Origin: Pelodera strongyloides
Lineage: Eukaryota; Nematoda; Chromadorea; Rhabditida; Rhabditidae
Assembly (NCBI GenBank): GCA_036852015.1
Contig: JAANDG010000610.1
Coordinates: 1-64,000, forward strand
DNA: 64,000 nucleotides
Reading direction: 5' to 3'
Part shown: positions 23,528-36,100 of the stretch, one piece after another
Position numbering within the stretch: position 1 is the first letter of the stretch
Layout: every line of letters begins with the position of its first letter
Made by a program: the position numbers and the translations under genes
Notes under the pieces: model-generated
What the model was told of the DNA's origin: nothing
Seen by the model: the letters and a program-made list of their open reading frames with translations, nothing else
The model's database searches: none

Positions 23528-24140
23528 TCTAAGCTGATGCATAATTAACTTTTTGGGGCAATAATATTACGTGTTGTTCCTATCATTGTACATTGACATA
23601 ATTACTCCATCGTAATGCATATATGCTATGTATTAGTCCTAGCCGCTGTATTTCCTATATAGTTTTCATGATTTCATTTCATTTCTTTATCCATCCGCTC
23701 TTCGCACCTGCTGTCAAAATTATTCTTAAATGTGTGTTTTTCTGTTTAGTTTACGCTAGTTTGTTTTCAGGTTTATCACTGACCGGGTGGGACCCGGGCG
23801 GCTGTACCAAGCACTAAAAAAACCACACGAAAATAATCTAAAACATTTCACAGGTGAGCGAAGACTGAAGAAATATATATGGTTTCTGTTCTATGAAGAA
23901 TAGCTTAGTGCTTGCACCGTATTAAGTAAATCTGTTGTTTTAGCAACTTCCGTTAATGTATTTGTATTTGTGGTTTTCTTATTTTTCTCGTATTTACTAT
24001 ATGATTATGATCAGTCTTTTCCAGTTCCCAGTTCTTTCGGGACTTTCTTAATTGCTTGGTTCGACAAGTTGTCATGATTGACTTATATGTTAGTCGGTTA
24101 GGCTATGGTAGAAGTGAAGTAATCAAAAAATTTCCACAAT
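23528..24140. other. Region upstream of tropomodulin, no feature seen
   Basis: AT-rich sequence between the RT element and the first tropomodulin exon; the promoter of the long isoform could lie here or further upstream. Confidence 0.5.
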
Positions 24141-24148
24141 TTTCAGAA
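24141..24148 (+). other. Splice acceptor immediately before tropomodulin long-isoform ATG
   Basis: TTTCAG ends 2 nt before the ATG at 24149, preceded by an A/T-rich stretch. In nematodes this arrangement is typical of a spliced-leader trans-splice site. A cis-spliced 5'UTR exon further upstream is the alternative. Confidence 0.55.
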
Positions 24149-27100
24149 ATGTTCGCCAGTCCTCCGCGAGATCACGAGTTTTCTCCCATTGGTCCTCTCA
24201 GTCCAATCAATACGGCAGTCGAGTAAGTTCATCTTTTTGGTCTCTTCCTAAACTGGGCGTAAAGTATAAAGTTGCGCGTAAAAGTACGCGTATGCTATGC
24301 ATCAGATTTGAGTGAAACGTATCGCGTACCATTGACGCAAAATAATGTTATGTTTCGTCCACAAGCTAAGCAGTAAGCAGGTCCAAGATTTGTGTCCTGT
24401 ACTTGAAGTGCTTAGGTAGGTAGAATTTCGTTGACGCTTGACACATGCAGAATTTTTGTGGAAATTAGGAAATTTCCTTTTTTTTGTAACCGCCTGTAAT
24501 TAGTTGACCTAAAAAGGCTTATGTTCTTTTTCTGTGTTGTCTATACATCTTTATTCTCTATCCATAGGTTATCCTCAGTCAATAATTTTTTTTTTGTAGA
24601 TAAAAACCGGTAGCTCGAGTCTAAGCCTCTAAGCTAAGACTTTTTTATTTATTTATTTTTACTTTTTTATAAGTTCTTTGTTCTTATTTATTTTTACAAT
24701 GAAAAATTGAAACCAAACGACGAAAGACAATTCATGGTTTTATATAAAAATATAAAGTTGATGGGTCGACTCAATGAGTTTCTAAGGCTCTAGGGCTTCT
24801 AGTTTCTACGTGTACGTTCCAATTCCAATGCTCCCTGTCTATTTGAAAATAGCGACATCTTACGTCTCATTTCGGTCTCATAATATTGCACTTTTCCTTT
24901 GGTTGGCTGAATTCCGCAACAACTACCGGCCTAGGCTAGGCTGTCATCTAGCAAATAATGATTGATACCACATGTGTTTTTATGCCATGTCTTTCTGGTT
25001 AAAACGAGGAACTTATTTTCTTTGTAGTTTGTGTAATTCGTATTCGTTTTTACTATGAACTTGTGCCACGTTTCTTACGAAAGTCATCAATAGCTAGGTA
25101 GACCATGCGTGATGTACGTGCCGTACATAAAAGTCAGATGAGGTTTTTTTATTAAGTGTAAATTGAAAATCGGGTGTTTTACTCTTCATATCTCTCTTAC
25201 TCTCTTTCCCGCTTCCTTGGGGCAAATATAGTCATACATACTTGGATACTGCTTTACTTAAATCCGCGTTATCTGTCCCTAGTGACACGGTGACACTTTT
25301 ACTAATAAACAGGTAGCCGATTGCGATTGCGTACGTAATATAAGTAAGAGGCTCACGAATGTTTGTCTCAAAACTTTGTGTCAGCAAACAATTCGGCCTT
25401 CGGGGGGAAAAGAAATAAAAGCCTCTTTGATACTTGTGGCCTGGGAACAGCTGTCCCACCTGTGAGATGGCACTTTGCCAACCGGAACTCGCAACTCCGC
25501 CCACCCACACAGTTATATCCCCAAGCTTCTAGATTCCTTTATACCCCCAAGGGGTTGTAGTTTGTATTCTACGTTTTTTGGTGTTGCATTCAGAATTTTG
25601 AATTCATCTAAAACTACCGTACACTACCGATTCAACACTGCTTTTTGCGTCTCTCGTGAAAACGTGAAGAAAAGAGGAAAAGAGCTATATTGGTTTTGGG
25701 TTCGTTATTGAATCAACACCGATTTCTATTGAATCTTTATATGAGCACACACACATTCTATTCCATTCAATTCGTCGACAAGAAGGAGGGTAGCCAGCCC
25801 GCCGCTACGCCGCGCCCTTTTGCCGTGCGACATCGATCCGCGGTCACATCTCGCCGCCGTGATTGTCGCGAGCGGCGGTTCTGAGCAGCTGATCGTGTGT
25901 GCGTGTCTGTCTGTGCGGTACGGTCGTGCTCTCGACTCTCACCCACTCTGCGCTCCTTTCTTCTTGCTATTCTGAAATTGCCGATTATTGACTATTTATT
26001 CTGAATTACGCGGCTTCACGCCTGTTTTTTCGTCCGGCACGGGAAGCTTAACAAAGACGAGAGAAGCGATGAGCGGAGCAGATTTGTGAGTTTTTTTGGG
26101 TTCTTTTTTTAATATTATTGGTTTGAAACTTGATGTGGAAGTACTTCTTTTGTCAGCATTTCTTCCCGTCTCTAGGGCCTTTAGCTCTCTTTGGCATTGG
26201 TTTTAGATGCTGATTTGATAGGATATAGATTGATATATTGGACGTGGGAATAGAGAATAGGTCATTTTTATAAGAATTTGAAGTTTGGGAAGGAAAACAT
26301 TACATACGAAGGAAGCAGAACTGTTTCGAAACAAACTTCATAATCTTAAATTTGAAATTGAATTCAACTGTTTTGTTTATTTTCGGTTTATGTATGATGA
26401 TAATTTTACTTCTTGAACTCCAAACCTTGTTACTCTGCTTGTTATAAGTCTATCCAGTCATAGCACTGCGCAAGACAAATGTTTAGTGTACGTGTACGTT
26501 TTTACCATCATTCAATTTTCGATTTGAGCTTTTTTTTGAGCTTGAATTTTCTATTCTGTTGATTAAACTTCGCAGGAATAGAACTCCTCGGGGGACATGA
26601 GCTAAAAAAATTTTGTAAAACGGGTAAGCCGATAAGACTGTGCTCTGCTCATCATAACTGTGCTCTGCTCATCATTTTTAATGAAGAATCAGAATCCAAT
26701 TTGTTCTACTTTGAATAACTTGTCTGATTAGTTGGTCTTGAGATATGTCCCGTTTTTTTCTTATGAACCTTCTAATAGGTACCGGGTTTTGGATTTGCGA
26801 TTTGCTATACTTTTTTTGTCGTTTCAAAATCAGCAAAACTCATTTTATCATTAATTTTATCATTATCATTAAACAAAGACTAGTATAAAGGTATGATTCA
26901 TAAAATAAAGATATATGAATGATATAATATACATATGCTAATATAACTGCAAATGTAATTGTTAGTATTAAAGTTAGAATGTAATAGCGTGTATAACACG
27001 GCCTCGTTTCGACCCCCTGTCGCAGACGAGGATTTTTGATCATAATTACTTCAAGTTCAGCGTTTCTTGCAAAATTCATTGGTTGGATTTCTAATTTCTA

Positions 27101-30100
27101 AACTGATGTTTATATTTTATTTCCAGACTTATATTTCTTCTATATCATCAATCCACTGAATCAATAATATGTTCTTGTCAATGGCTCATTACTTTTGGCC
27201 CTTATCGATTTGTTGCTGATTGTGCCACTGTGTTGAGGGCAGAAAGCTGTGTATGTTATCTTGGCTGTTGCTCTCTCCATTCTCTCTTTCTTTAAACCGC
27301 CATAGGCTTTTTCTCCTTCATTTTTTGTCACTTCGCTGTTTAGTGGCTGTAAAGTACATGACATGGTGCAAAAGTGAATTTTGTCATTTTTTGGGGTGGT
27401 GCTAGAAAAACGAAAAATAATGATTGGCATTGTTTGTATTTTTATGGAATTGAATATGGGGGAATACTGGGAGCTTTTGTTTTGGAAGAATTTTGTATTG
27501 GAAGGAAGACAGGAAGACTTGTGTTAGGCCTTAGGCCTTACGGTTCACTATTTGCCGCTTGCTTTTAAACCCTATACGGAAATGGCGTTCTCGGGGCGAT
27601 GCGCGGGGGTGATACTACATACAGTGCGTTCCGTAAGTAAAGGAACACCCAAAAATTTTCGTTTTCGGCTCAAAAATCTAAGTAATTCTTCAAATAAGCT
27701 GCAGCATTGGATTCAGCGTGAAAAATGGACCCTGTTTTGTAAAATTTAGAAAAAAATATTCAGAATGTCGTCAGAAGCAATCGTCAACCGAAAAACGGGT
27801 TTTTGCAACTGTTACACAAGTAAAGGAACACCCTTGGAAATTAACATTTATTTAAGAATTAAAAGAGGTAAGGAGCTTTTTTTGCATAAATTAATTATCG
27901 ATAGGTCCTCCTCAACCTGCATCGAGGTCAAATTCACAGTGGCGCTTCGAGGACGCGCAATTCTGATGAATTCTGACGTCGCCTGTTCTTCAAGGCATGG
28001 AGCTTCTAGAAGACCGTCGGAAAAGTGCGATTTTGTGCGCAGTTTTCACACAAACGCCCCAAAATTGTTTTCGAATGGATTCGCATCTGGAAAACATGCC
28101 GAAAATTCCATGCATGCTTCAGATGATTTGTCTTCAAAAATTCTGAGGATCTCTGACGTTCATTGACGCTTTTAAATTCTGAATAACAATTCCCGACAGT
28201 TCAAAACCCTGCGTAAACGCTGTCGAGGACTTTCTGAGTGTTGGCAGTGTTCATCCGCATTCGTAGAAACTTCTGATGAACGTGACGTTAGCGTTCTCCC
28301 AGCGTCCCAGGCATTGCAGCGATGCAAGAAACCTCATCGTGGTGCTCCAAATCATGCCCTCAGATGAAAACAACTTCGAATTGAACGTGCCGCATAATAA
28401 GGAAAATTCTGATGAGGTCATCACAGGTGTGTGCAGTTCTTCGACAGACGCAGGTGCTGGAGATGGATCTTTGATGGTTTGGAGCCGATCCACGCTAACG
28501 TCGCGTTCATCAGAAGTTTCTACGAACCCGGATGAACACTGCCAACACTCAGAAAGTCCTCGACAGCGTTTACGCAGGGTTTTGAACTGTCGGAAATTGT
28601 TATTCAGAATTTAAATGCGTCAATGAACGTCAGAGATCCTCAGAATTTTTGAAGACAAATCATCTGGAGCATACATGGAGTTTTCGGCATGTTTTCCAGA
28701 TGCAAATCCATTCGAAAACAATTTTGGGGCGTTTGTGTGAAAACTGCGCACAAACTCGCACTTTTCCGACGGTCTTCCAGAAGCTCCATGCCTTGAAGAA
28801 CAGGCGACGTCAGAATTCATCAGAATTGCGCGTCCTCGAAGCGCCACTGTGAATTTGACCTCGATGCAAGTTGAGGAGGACCTATCGATAATTAATTTAT
28901 GCAAAAAAGCTCCTTACCTCTTTTAATTCTTAAATAAATGTTAATTTCCAAGGGTGTTCCTTTACTTATGTAACAGTTGCAAAAACCCGTTTTTCGGTTG
29001 TCGATTGCTTCTGACGACATTCTGAATATTTTTTTCTAAATTTTACAAAACAGGGTCCATTTTTCACGCTGAATCCAATAGTGCAGCTTATTTGAAGAAT
29101 TACTTAGATTTTTGAGCCGAAAACGAAAATTTTTGGGTGTTCCTTTACTTACGGAACGCACTGTATGTGTCATAAAATTGAATGATAAATGCAGAATAGG
29201 CAAATATGGCGTGGCGTATGAGAGGTTTGCGCTTGCGTTGAAGTCATGGGCTCGGGTTAATATATGAACATTAAAACGTCATTTCTGTACTTCAGTGTCC
29301 TTTCTCCTTTGTTTTAGAATTAGAAGTAACCAAGTAACGTAAGACAAGAATAGGCTTTCTGTTTGGTATATGGTATATCTGGGTCGTTATGGTTTATCGG
29401 TTGGATTATGTAAGCATAATAATCATGGTCGCTCATATTGCGCACTATGCACTAAGCATTTGTCGGATGTGTTTGTTGACCCAGCTTCTTCTTCTTTATT
29501 GATATCTTTGTTTTGATTGGCGGTGTGCCAAGCCAAGCATATCGTGAATCGTGGAATGTATGGGAAATATTTACGCGAACGCGAAAACGAAGATCTCTGG
29601 GACCTGGATCTTGAAGCTTGTAAAAGAACTGTAGAATATCAAGAACTCTCGACCTCTCGTTACATGTAGTGGCTTAGGATTAGGCTTGAGGCTTGCTTTC
29701 TACAATTAGCCACACAAGGCTTTCGACTTTAGGCGATTTTTTACTGTCCTCAGGACTTCTTTGCCCCAGGTCCCAGGTTTAGAGCAGTCATCCAGTCATT
29801 CCTATTCTCTCCGCTCTCTTTCGCTCCCTTCTATCATCCCTTCTTTTTCTCACCTCACTCTCTCTCTCTCACTCTCTCTTTATATGTCTGACTCAGGTCT
29901 GCAAGTCTGCAAACCCACCCTCACGTAATATCCAAATATTCATTCGTCTGTTTGCGTGTGGAGGTATATATCCGCTATCCGCGCATACCTCTCTTTTCCT
30001 TTTAACCCTCGAGAGCTTGAGGGTTTGCGCGTGGCGCGCCGACTAGCTATATTTATTGATTTTCTGCTATTTTGTGATTTTATTCGGTAAATTGAATAGT

Positions 30101-33100
30101 CACTGGAGGATATTTATTCACTTACTTGCTATACTTTTTTTCTCTAATCTTTGCTAATTCAAGATTGATATTCTGACACTCCCATCCGGCTACTGTTATT
30201 AGAAAGGGAAAAGCTCAAGTAGTAGTTGAATCTATAGAAGAAACCATCAACGTATCACTTTATTCGCCTCAAGTGTAACTGTGAACTTGGTGCTCAATTG
30301 CTCAATTTTCATTCGCTCTTGAAAGAATGCATTCTGTTGGTATTGGAAACCAGTGGGTTTTATTGGTTTATTATGAATTTTGTAGTGTTGGTAAAGGTAA
30401 AAATAGACCACCCACCCCCACCCCACCTGTACCATAATGGTGATGTCAACTTATAAGTGACCAAGTTTTGCGCCGTTGCAGAAAGCATCAGAAAGCAACA
30501 GGAAAATGTATCTTTTATAAGAGTGGTGAGCCGGAATCCGGAATGTCAAATGTTTCACGGCTTCGCTTTAAAGTTCTGTGCTAGGCTTTGCCTGTTCTGC
30601 CTGCAGCCGATCTTCGTATTCGATCCTAGAAAATAGTCCCCCAAAAAAGTCCCTGGGGACAGAAAATAGCATTCTAATGTGGGAGACGCAGAGAAAAAAA
30701 GACGGGTAATTACCCATTGGGAATTGAGTGGTGAATATGGCCTCTGATGCGTCTGCCCTCCTAATTCGTAGGTCTATAAGACAAGACAGCACAGTAAAAG
30801 TGAGAGCCTTACCTTACCTCTCTGTTTATTCCTTGAATGTTTATGTTACTTGGTATTTCTTTATCTCGTCTCTCTCTCTCTCTCTCTCTCTCGCTGCGTC
30901 CTCACCCTCTGTTGTCGGTTTTCATTACCTGTCTGATTCACATGTTGAGCAACTGTCATTGAGGGTGATTCCCCAACAATTTTCGTGAAGGAATGAACTC
31001 TGTTAGATGAGAGGGGATAATAGAGAAGGCTCTTTTCGACCTAAAGTCAATAACTAAGGCTAACCAATCGATATTTTGATATGACAATGATTATGTTGAG
31101 CTGAGGCTCATGGGGTTTTTGCGACGTCGAGTCAAGACATCGACCGAGCAGGCAGTGTCGTGGGATATAGTGAGATAGAGAGAAAACTTTTTTTGATCAG
31201 TAGCATAGTGTTTTTTTTATTTCACTATTTCGCCCGTTTTGGTGCTAGCATTATTGGAAGTTGGAAGGAATGAGGAGTAAAATGTTATAAAAACTATGAA
31301 TCCTTTATCTCGGCGATCTGTCTTCTCTTCATGGTATTCCCTGAGTTCTCGACTTCTCTCGTTGTGCGGTTTCTCTCTTCGTCATAGTGATTGTGCTATC
31401 CAGTTATCCTGTTACACCTAGTCACTTGTCGAAATATGAGTACTAATGAGTTTAAAGGAACTTCTTGAACCGGGAAATGGTTTATATGTGATACGTGTCA
31501 CGACAAATGTTATGAATATATGAATTTGGGGCAGTGAGCGCTACGCTCTGAATTCCTATTGGAATCACAAGGCTTATTGCATTTGTGTTGGAAGTTGGAA
31601 GTTGGAGATTTGGTTGATTGTTGTTCAGTAGCCTAAATGACTACTACTAACTACCGTACTATCAAAGTAAGCGGAAGCGAATGGCTGTCACAGTAGTACT
31701 GTAATCAGTACTCAGTACTCAGTACTCGGTAACCATAGTACTCGTTGTCAGGGTCAGGAGTCAGGACTCTTCTGTTCCTGCCCTAGTTTTAGTTTGCAGA
31801 ACTGCAGACCTGGCCTGGTCACGTAATGGACAGAAAGTGAAGGAGTCGACCTAGACCTATGAATCCTTACTCGCTTTATTGAGTTTTATATTTCAGCTAC
31901 TATGCAGAAGAGCAAAGTTTTGCGGCGCCGGGCTCGAAGACGCAAACGGGCACGGGCGCTGCCGGAGCAAAAATATATGGAAAGGGATTAAAGGTTAGTT
32001 ATTTTTCTTTAGTTGTTATCTTTTTATGTTTTTGGTTTTGAATGCTTGTATGATTGTGTGGAACTTTGCATGTAATCGCGCAGGTATTTATAAAATGAAA
32101 TTTAAAGCAGTATTGTACCTACTTTGGGAAATTTGCATATGATACGCATATCCTATGTATCCTATGTAAATTGAAGCTTCGGACCATTCGGACGGGCGGG
32201 CACCAAAAATTTGAATAGGAAACAGGATATGCGTTTCATATAGAAATTTCCCAAATAAGGTACAATACTAATACTGTTTTAATTCCGAAATTTGCGGGAC
32301 TCGGGTCGTAATAGTCATACACATGTGGTCGTGGCTCCACCAAATTGTTTCGGTGCCTCGGCGGCGTTTTAATTGAAAAGAAGATGCTGCAAACTTTGGA
32401 AAAATGCCCCTATTTTCCACTGTGTTGTGCTCGTTCGTCGATTTATGTGTAGTAGATGATTGTATAGATCTGTAGTCTATAGACCTGACACCTCACCCCT
32501 TTGAATTTAGAATTATGGGGTTTGCAAGTATACCGAAAAAATTCTCTTCGAAAAATGAGTCTTGGAACGATTTTATAATTACCCATGTTATATATTCTCA
32601 TACTTAGTTCCAAACTACGGTACTTCGTTTACATAGGAATTGTTGCTTGCAAGGAATTGTTGCATACTTGCAAACCCCATTAAATACAGCTGATAACTTG
32701 ATGTGAGTCTTATGAGTGCCGTTTTGTGTGTATCTGTGGTTTATCTTTAATTCTTTATCATGTGTTCCATTTCGTTTCGCGTTTGTGTGGCTCTCTCTGG
32801 GTGTGAATTTGTTATTACCTTCTCCTTCCCTCTGTCCTCTAACCTAACTATTATTGATATATCTATCTGTGAAGTTGCTTTTGCTTTTACCCGTCTAATG
32901 TCTAACTGGATCCCGCCAGCCATCAGTTTTCCTACAACACAACTGGCCAGATACTCGTAAATATATCGCCAGTTCACTGCCAGGCAACTGGAATAGAAGA
33001 CACATTGATTCGGTGATTTGTAGCTTTTTTTGTTATTCTGAATTCTGGGATGAAGTGTTGGTGCTTCTAGGCCTAAGCTTCTGATATTCCCTACTGTATT

Positions 33101-36100
33101 GGTATTCCCTAATTGCCTAATTATCCAATGAACTGAATGATTTTTTTCGGAAGTGAAGGGTGCTTAGATATTAGTGCTACATTATTGTCTGAGATCTGTG
33201 CGAATATTGTTTGAATACGTTGTGCCCGGCCTTTGGTCTAATTAAATAGGCGGAAATGTTGCTGGCTCCACGTCAAGAACTTCCACATGTGAGTTGGAAA
33301 TGGTTTAAAGCGAAATATCGGCCGGTTTTTGAAACGTATCGAGTGCACCAGCATTCTTATGCAGCTGATGCAAATGAACATAAATTGGAATAAAAAAAAA
33401 TCGAGCTAAATTCGAGCAAATTTGCATAAATACTTAAGAATTCAGTTTTCCATGATGCGTTTAAAAAACCGGCAGGTATTTCGCTTTAAGAGTAATGTCT
33501 TTGGTATGTATTAGTTTAGTTTAGTATAAGCCTTATGTTAGGGAATGGGTGTTGCGTGGAGGGTGATACACTTTACTATACCCCTTTTGAGATTTTACTG
33601 AAAAGCCGTGTTTACTTATTTTGCTACACAGCTACACACGACACTAGGGATTTTGCTAACCTTTTGGTTATCCTAGGGAGTGTGGCTTTCCTGTCCTTGT
33701 GTGGGAATGCGTTTGGTTCTGTCTGTCTTGTTCAGGTTCAATCTACAGAAAAAAGAGTTGGTAAGGTAAAAGGTTAAGGTCAGACCTTAACCTTTTAACC
33801 TTATCAACTCTTTTCCTGTACTCTGCACGGTTTCATTTAATAGCTTTGGTTTGGTTATATGTGTTGTCATCTTTGTCTTCTTTTTTTACTTTATTTTGTG
33901 GTTTTCATATTTGTCAGGTGCATGCCTAGAGTGCTTATGTAGTAGCTAGTATTGTAAGCTGATGGCAAACTTTTTTTCTTCAAAGAAGCCTGTATTCCAA
34001 ATTGTTAAAATATAGTGTCACATCCTGTATCTTAAAACAAGATGTTGCACAACTTATTCTTATATATTATTGCGTTAGTGAGCATGATAGACCAATCGGG
34101 ACGTTCCTTGAAGAAGTTCAATAATAATTTATTTTGCTCTTTATTCCAGGAACTCGACGATGGCGACTTGGAAGGAATGCTGTCAAAGTTGAGTGCGGCA
34201 GAACTAGAAGATTTGAATAATGATTTCGACCCAGATGTGAGTTTTTATTTTATTTTACAGTTCTTTGGTTATTTGTAATTTGTACCTATGTTCACTACGA
34301 ATAAGTGCAATAGATACAGGAAGAAACATACAAGGGAATAAATTTCTAAGTAAATAAAGTATGAATATACCGTATAACCTATAACCCCGTGTCAACCCTT
34401 CGCAGACGAGGTTTTTACCGTGGGCGCGTCTCATCAGTGCGGTTACCCAGGTCTTTAAGATATAAGGGAGATATAATCTGCGCAAATATGCACCAAGCAC
34501 CAATGTACGAGTGTTTTGCGTTTTTTTTTTAAATCATGTCATTTACGCTTTTTTGGAAAAATTTGAACGTTAGCCGCCGATTTTTGCAGTTTATCATATC
34601 CTTTTTACTTTTGGTGGTTAGAATGGAGTGGAGAACTATGAATAATGAAAACGTTTGAAAATGTGTTGTGATGACTGTGTTTTCTTTTGCTGTTCTAACT
34701 ACGGAGAGAAAGAATGAAATGAGAGAGAGAGAGAGAGTGAGTGAGAGAGAGAGAGTGAGTGAGAGAGAGAGAGGAGAATAGGAAGTTTATCAGTTGAAGT
34801 TTTGTTTTTGAGAATTGTTTTGCTTTACGGTTATTCACATTTGTTGCTCGAATGACGGACTTTTACTGAATGATAATGGATTTATATATTTTCTTTTTCT
34901 GCGTGACGTTTGTAGCCTATTCCCGGCCCGGACATATGCTGCACTCGGTATAATTAGCCTGCTTGTATGTTTCATATTGGGGGTATCTTTTCCTTCTCTT
35001 ATGATTTAGCATTTCGCTCTTCTGTCTGTGCTCGCTATCGTCTCTCCTCTTCGCGTTGACTTTGAAAATTCTTTCCCTCCATCTCTCGCATTCTATTCCC
35101 TGACCCAGTCTCGTGGGGTCCTTCTCTCTCTCTCGTTGGGTCCTTTTCCTCTCTTCTGGGTCCTGTCTTGGTCCCAAAGGATTAGGATCGTCTTCTCCAT
35201 AACATGGATTGTATGTGTGTGTGCCGGCCTCTCAATGAGAGGTCCAGCCTCTTAAACCAAACGGAAATAGCCCGCCTTTTGTTGAGGGTGTAGGCTGGCC
35301 GCTGAACACTAAAAACCACTTCCCATCCATCCTCCCAAAATTCCTGTGGCTAGTCGAGAAAGCGTTTGTTGTTGTGTTCGATTGAAGATTTGAAGGGGAT
35401 GGGCTTTATAGCTTTTTGAAGTTTAGATAAGAGATACAGTGGATGGGGTTTATGGTAGAAACGTTAAAGCGGTGTGGCACGTAGTTTGGATTTTGGTCTT
35501 TCCGGTTTAGGTGTAAATGCGTAGAGGTAAAGAAAGTTTATGGCTGTATGTTAGTGGTTGTACATGCTAGGTTTGGCTACATCTACGTAGAGCTGCAAAA
35601 TCTAGAATGGCATTTAGGTGCTATGTGAAAATAAGTCTATAATAATTCTGTTTCAGAATTCCATGCTACCTCCATCACAGCGATGCCGCGAGCAAACGTC
35701 AAAGGAACCAACGGGACCTTACAAGGTATGTTTATGTTATTAAGTTACTTATGAAGTATGTACTTATTATAAGTCTTGGATAGATTCTCTCGTCTGTTTT
35801 GTATTGTTTCATATTTTCACCGAAAGCGGAGGTCATCTAATCCATAATCTGGATTTCGATAACATATATGTGCCGTATGAAACATTTCACTTTTACATTT
35901 TGAAATCTAATTTTTCTTTTACGCACAAGATTGCTAGTCGTAAGGTTAAGGTACTATATTGGTTTTATGCACATGTGTTATTTATTCTGACAGCTGAATT
36001 CTTACTTCTTACGTATTTATGCAAAGTTACTCGAATTCATCTCGATTTTTTATTCTAATTTATGTTCATTTGCATAAGGTGCATAAGATTGTTGGTCAGG

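Noticed and set aside
27765..28166. 133-codon frame and its mirror at 28620-28904
   Set aside because: The two frames are the same sequence read from the inverted arms of the 27622-29163 foldback; not a gene pair.
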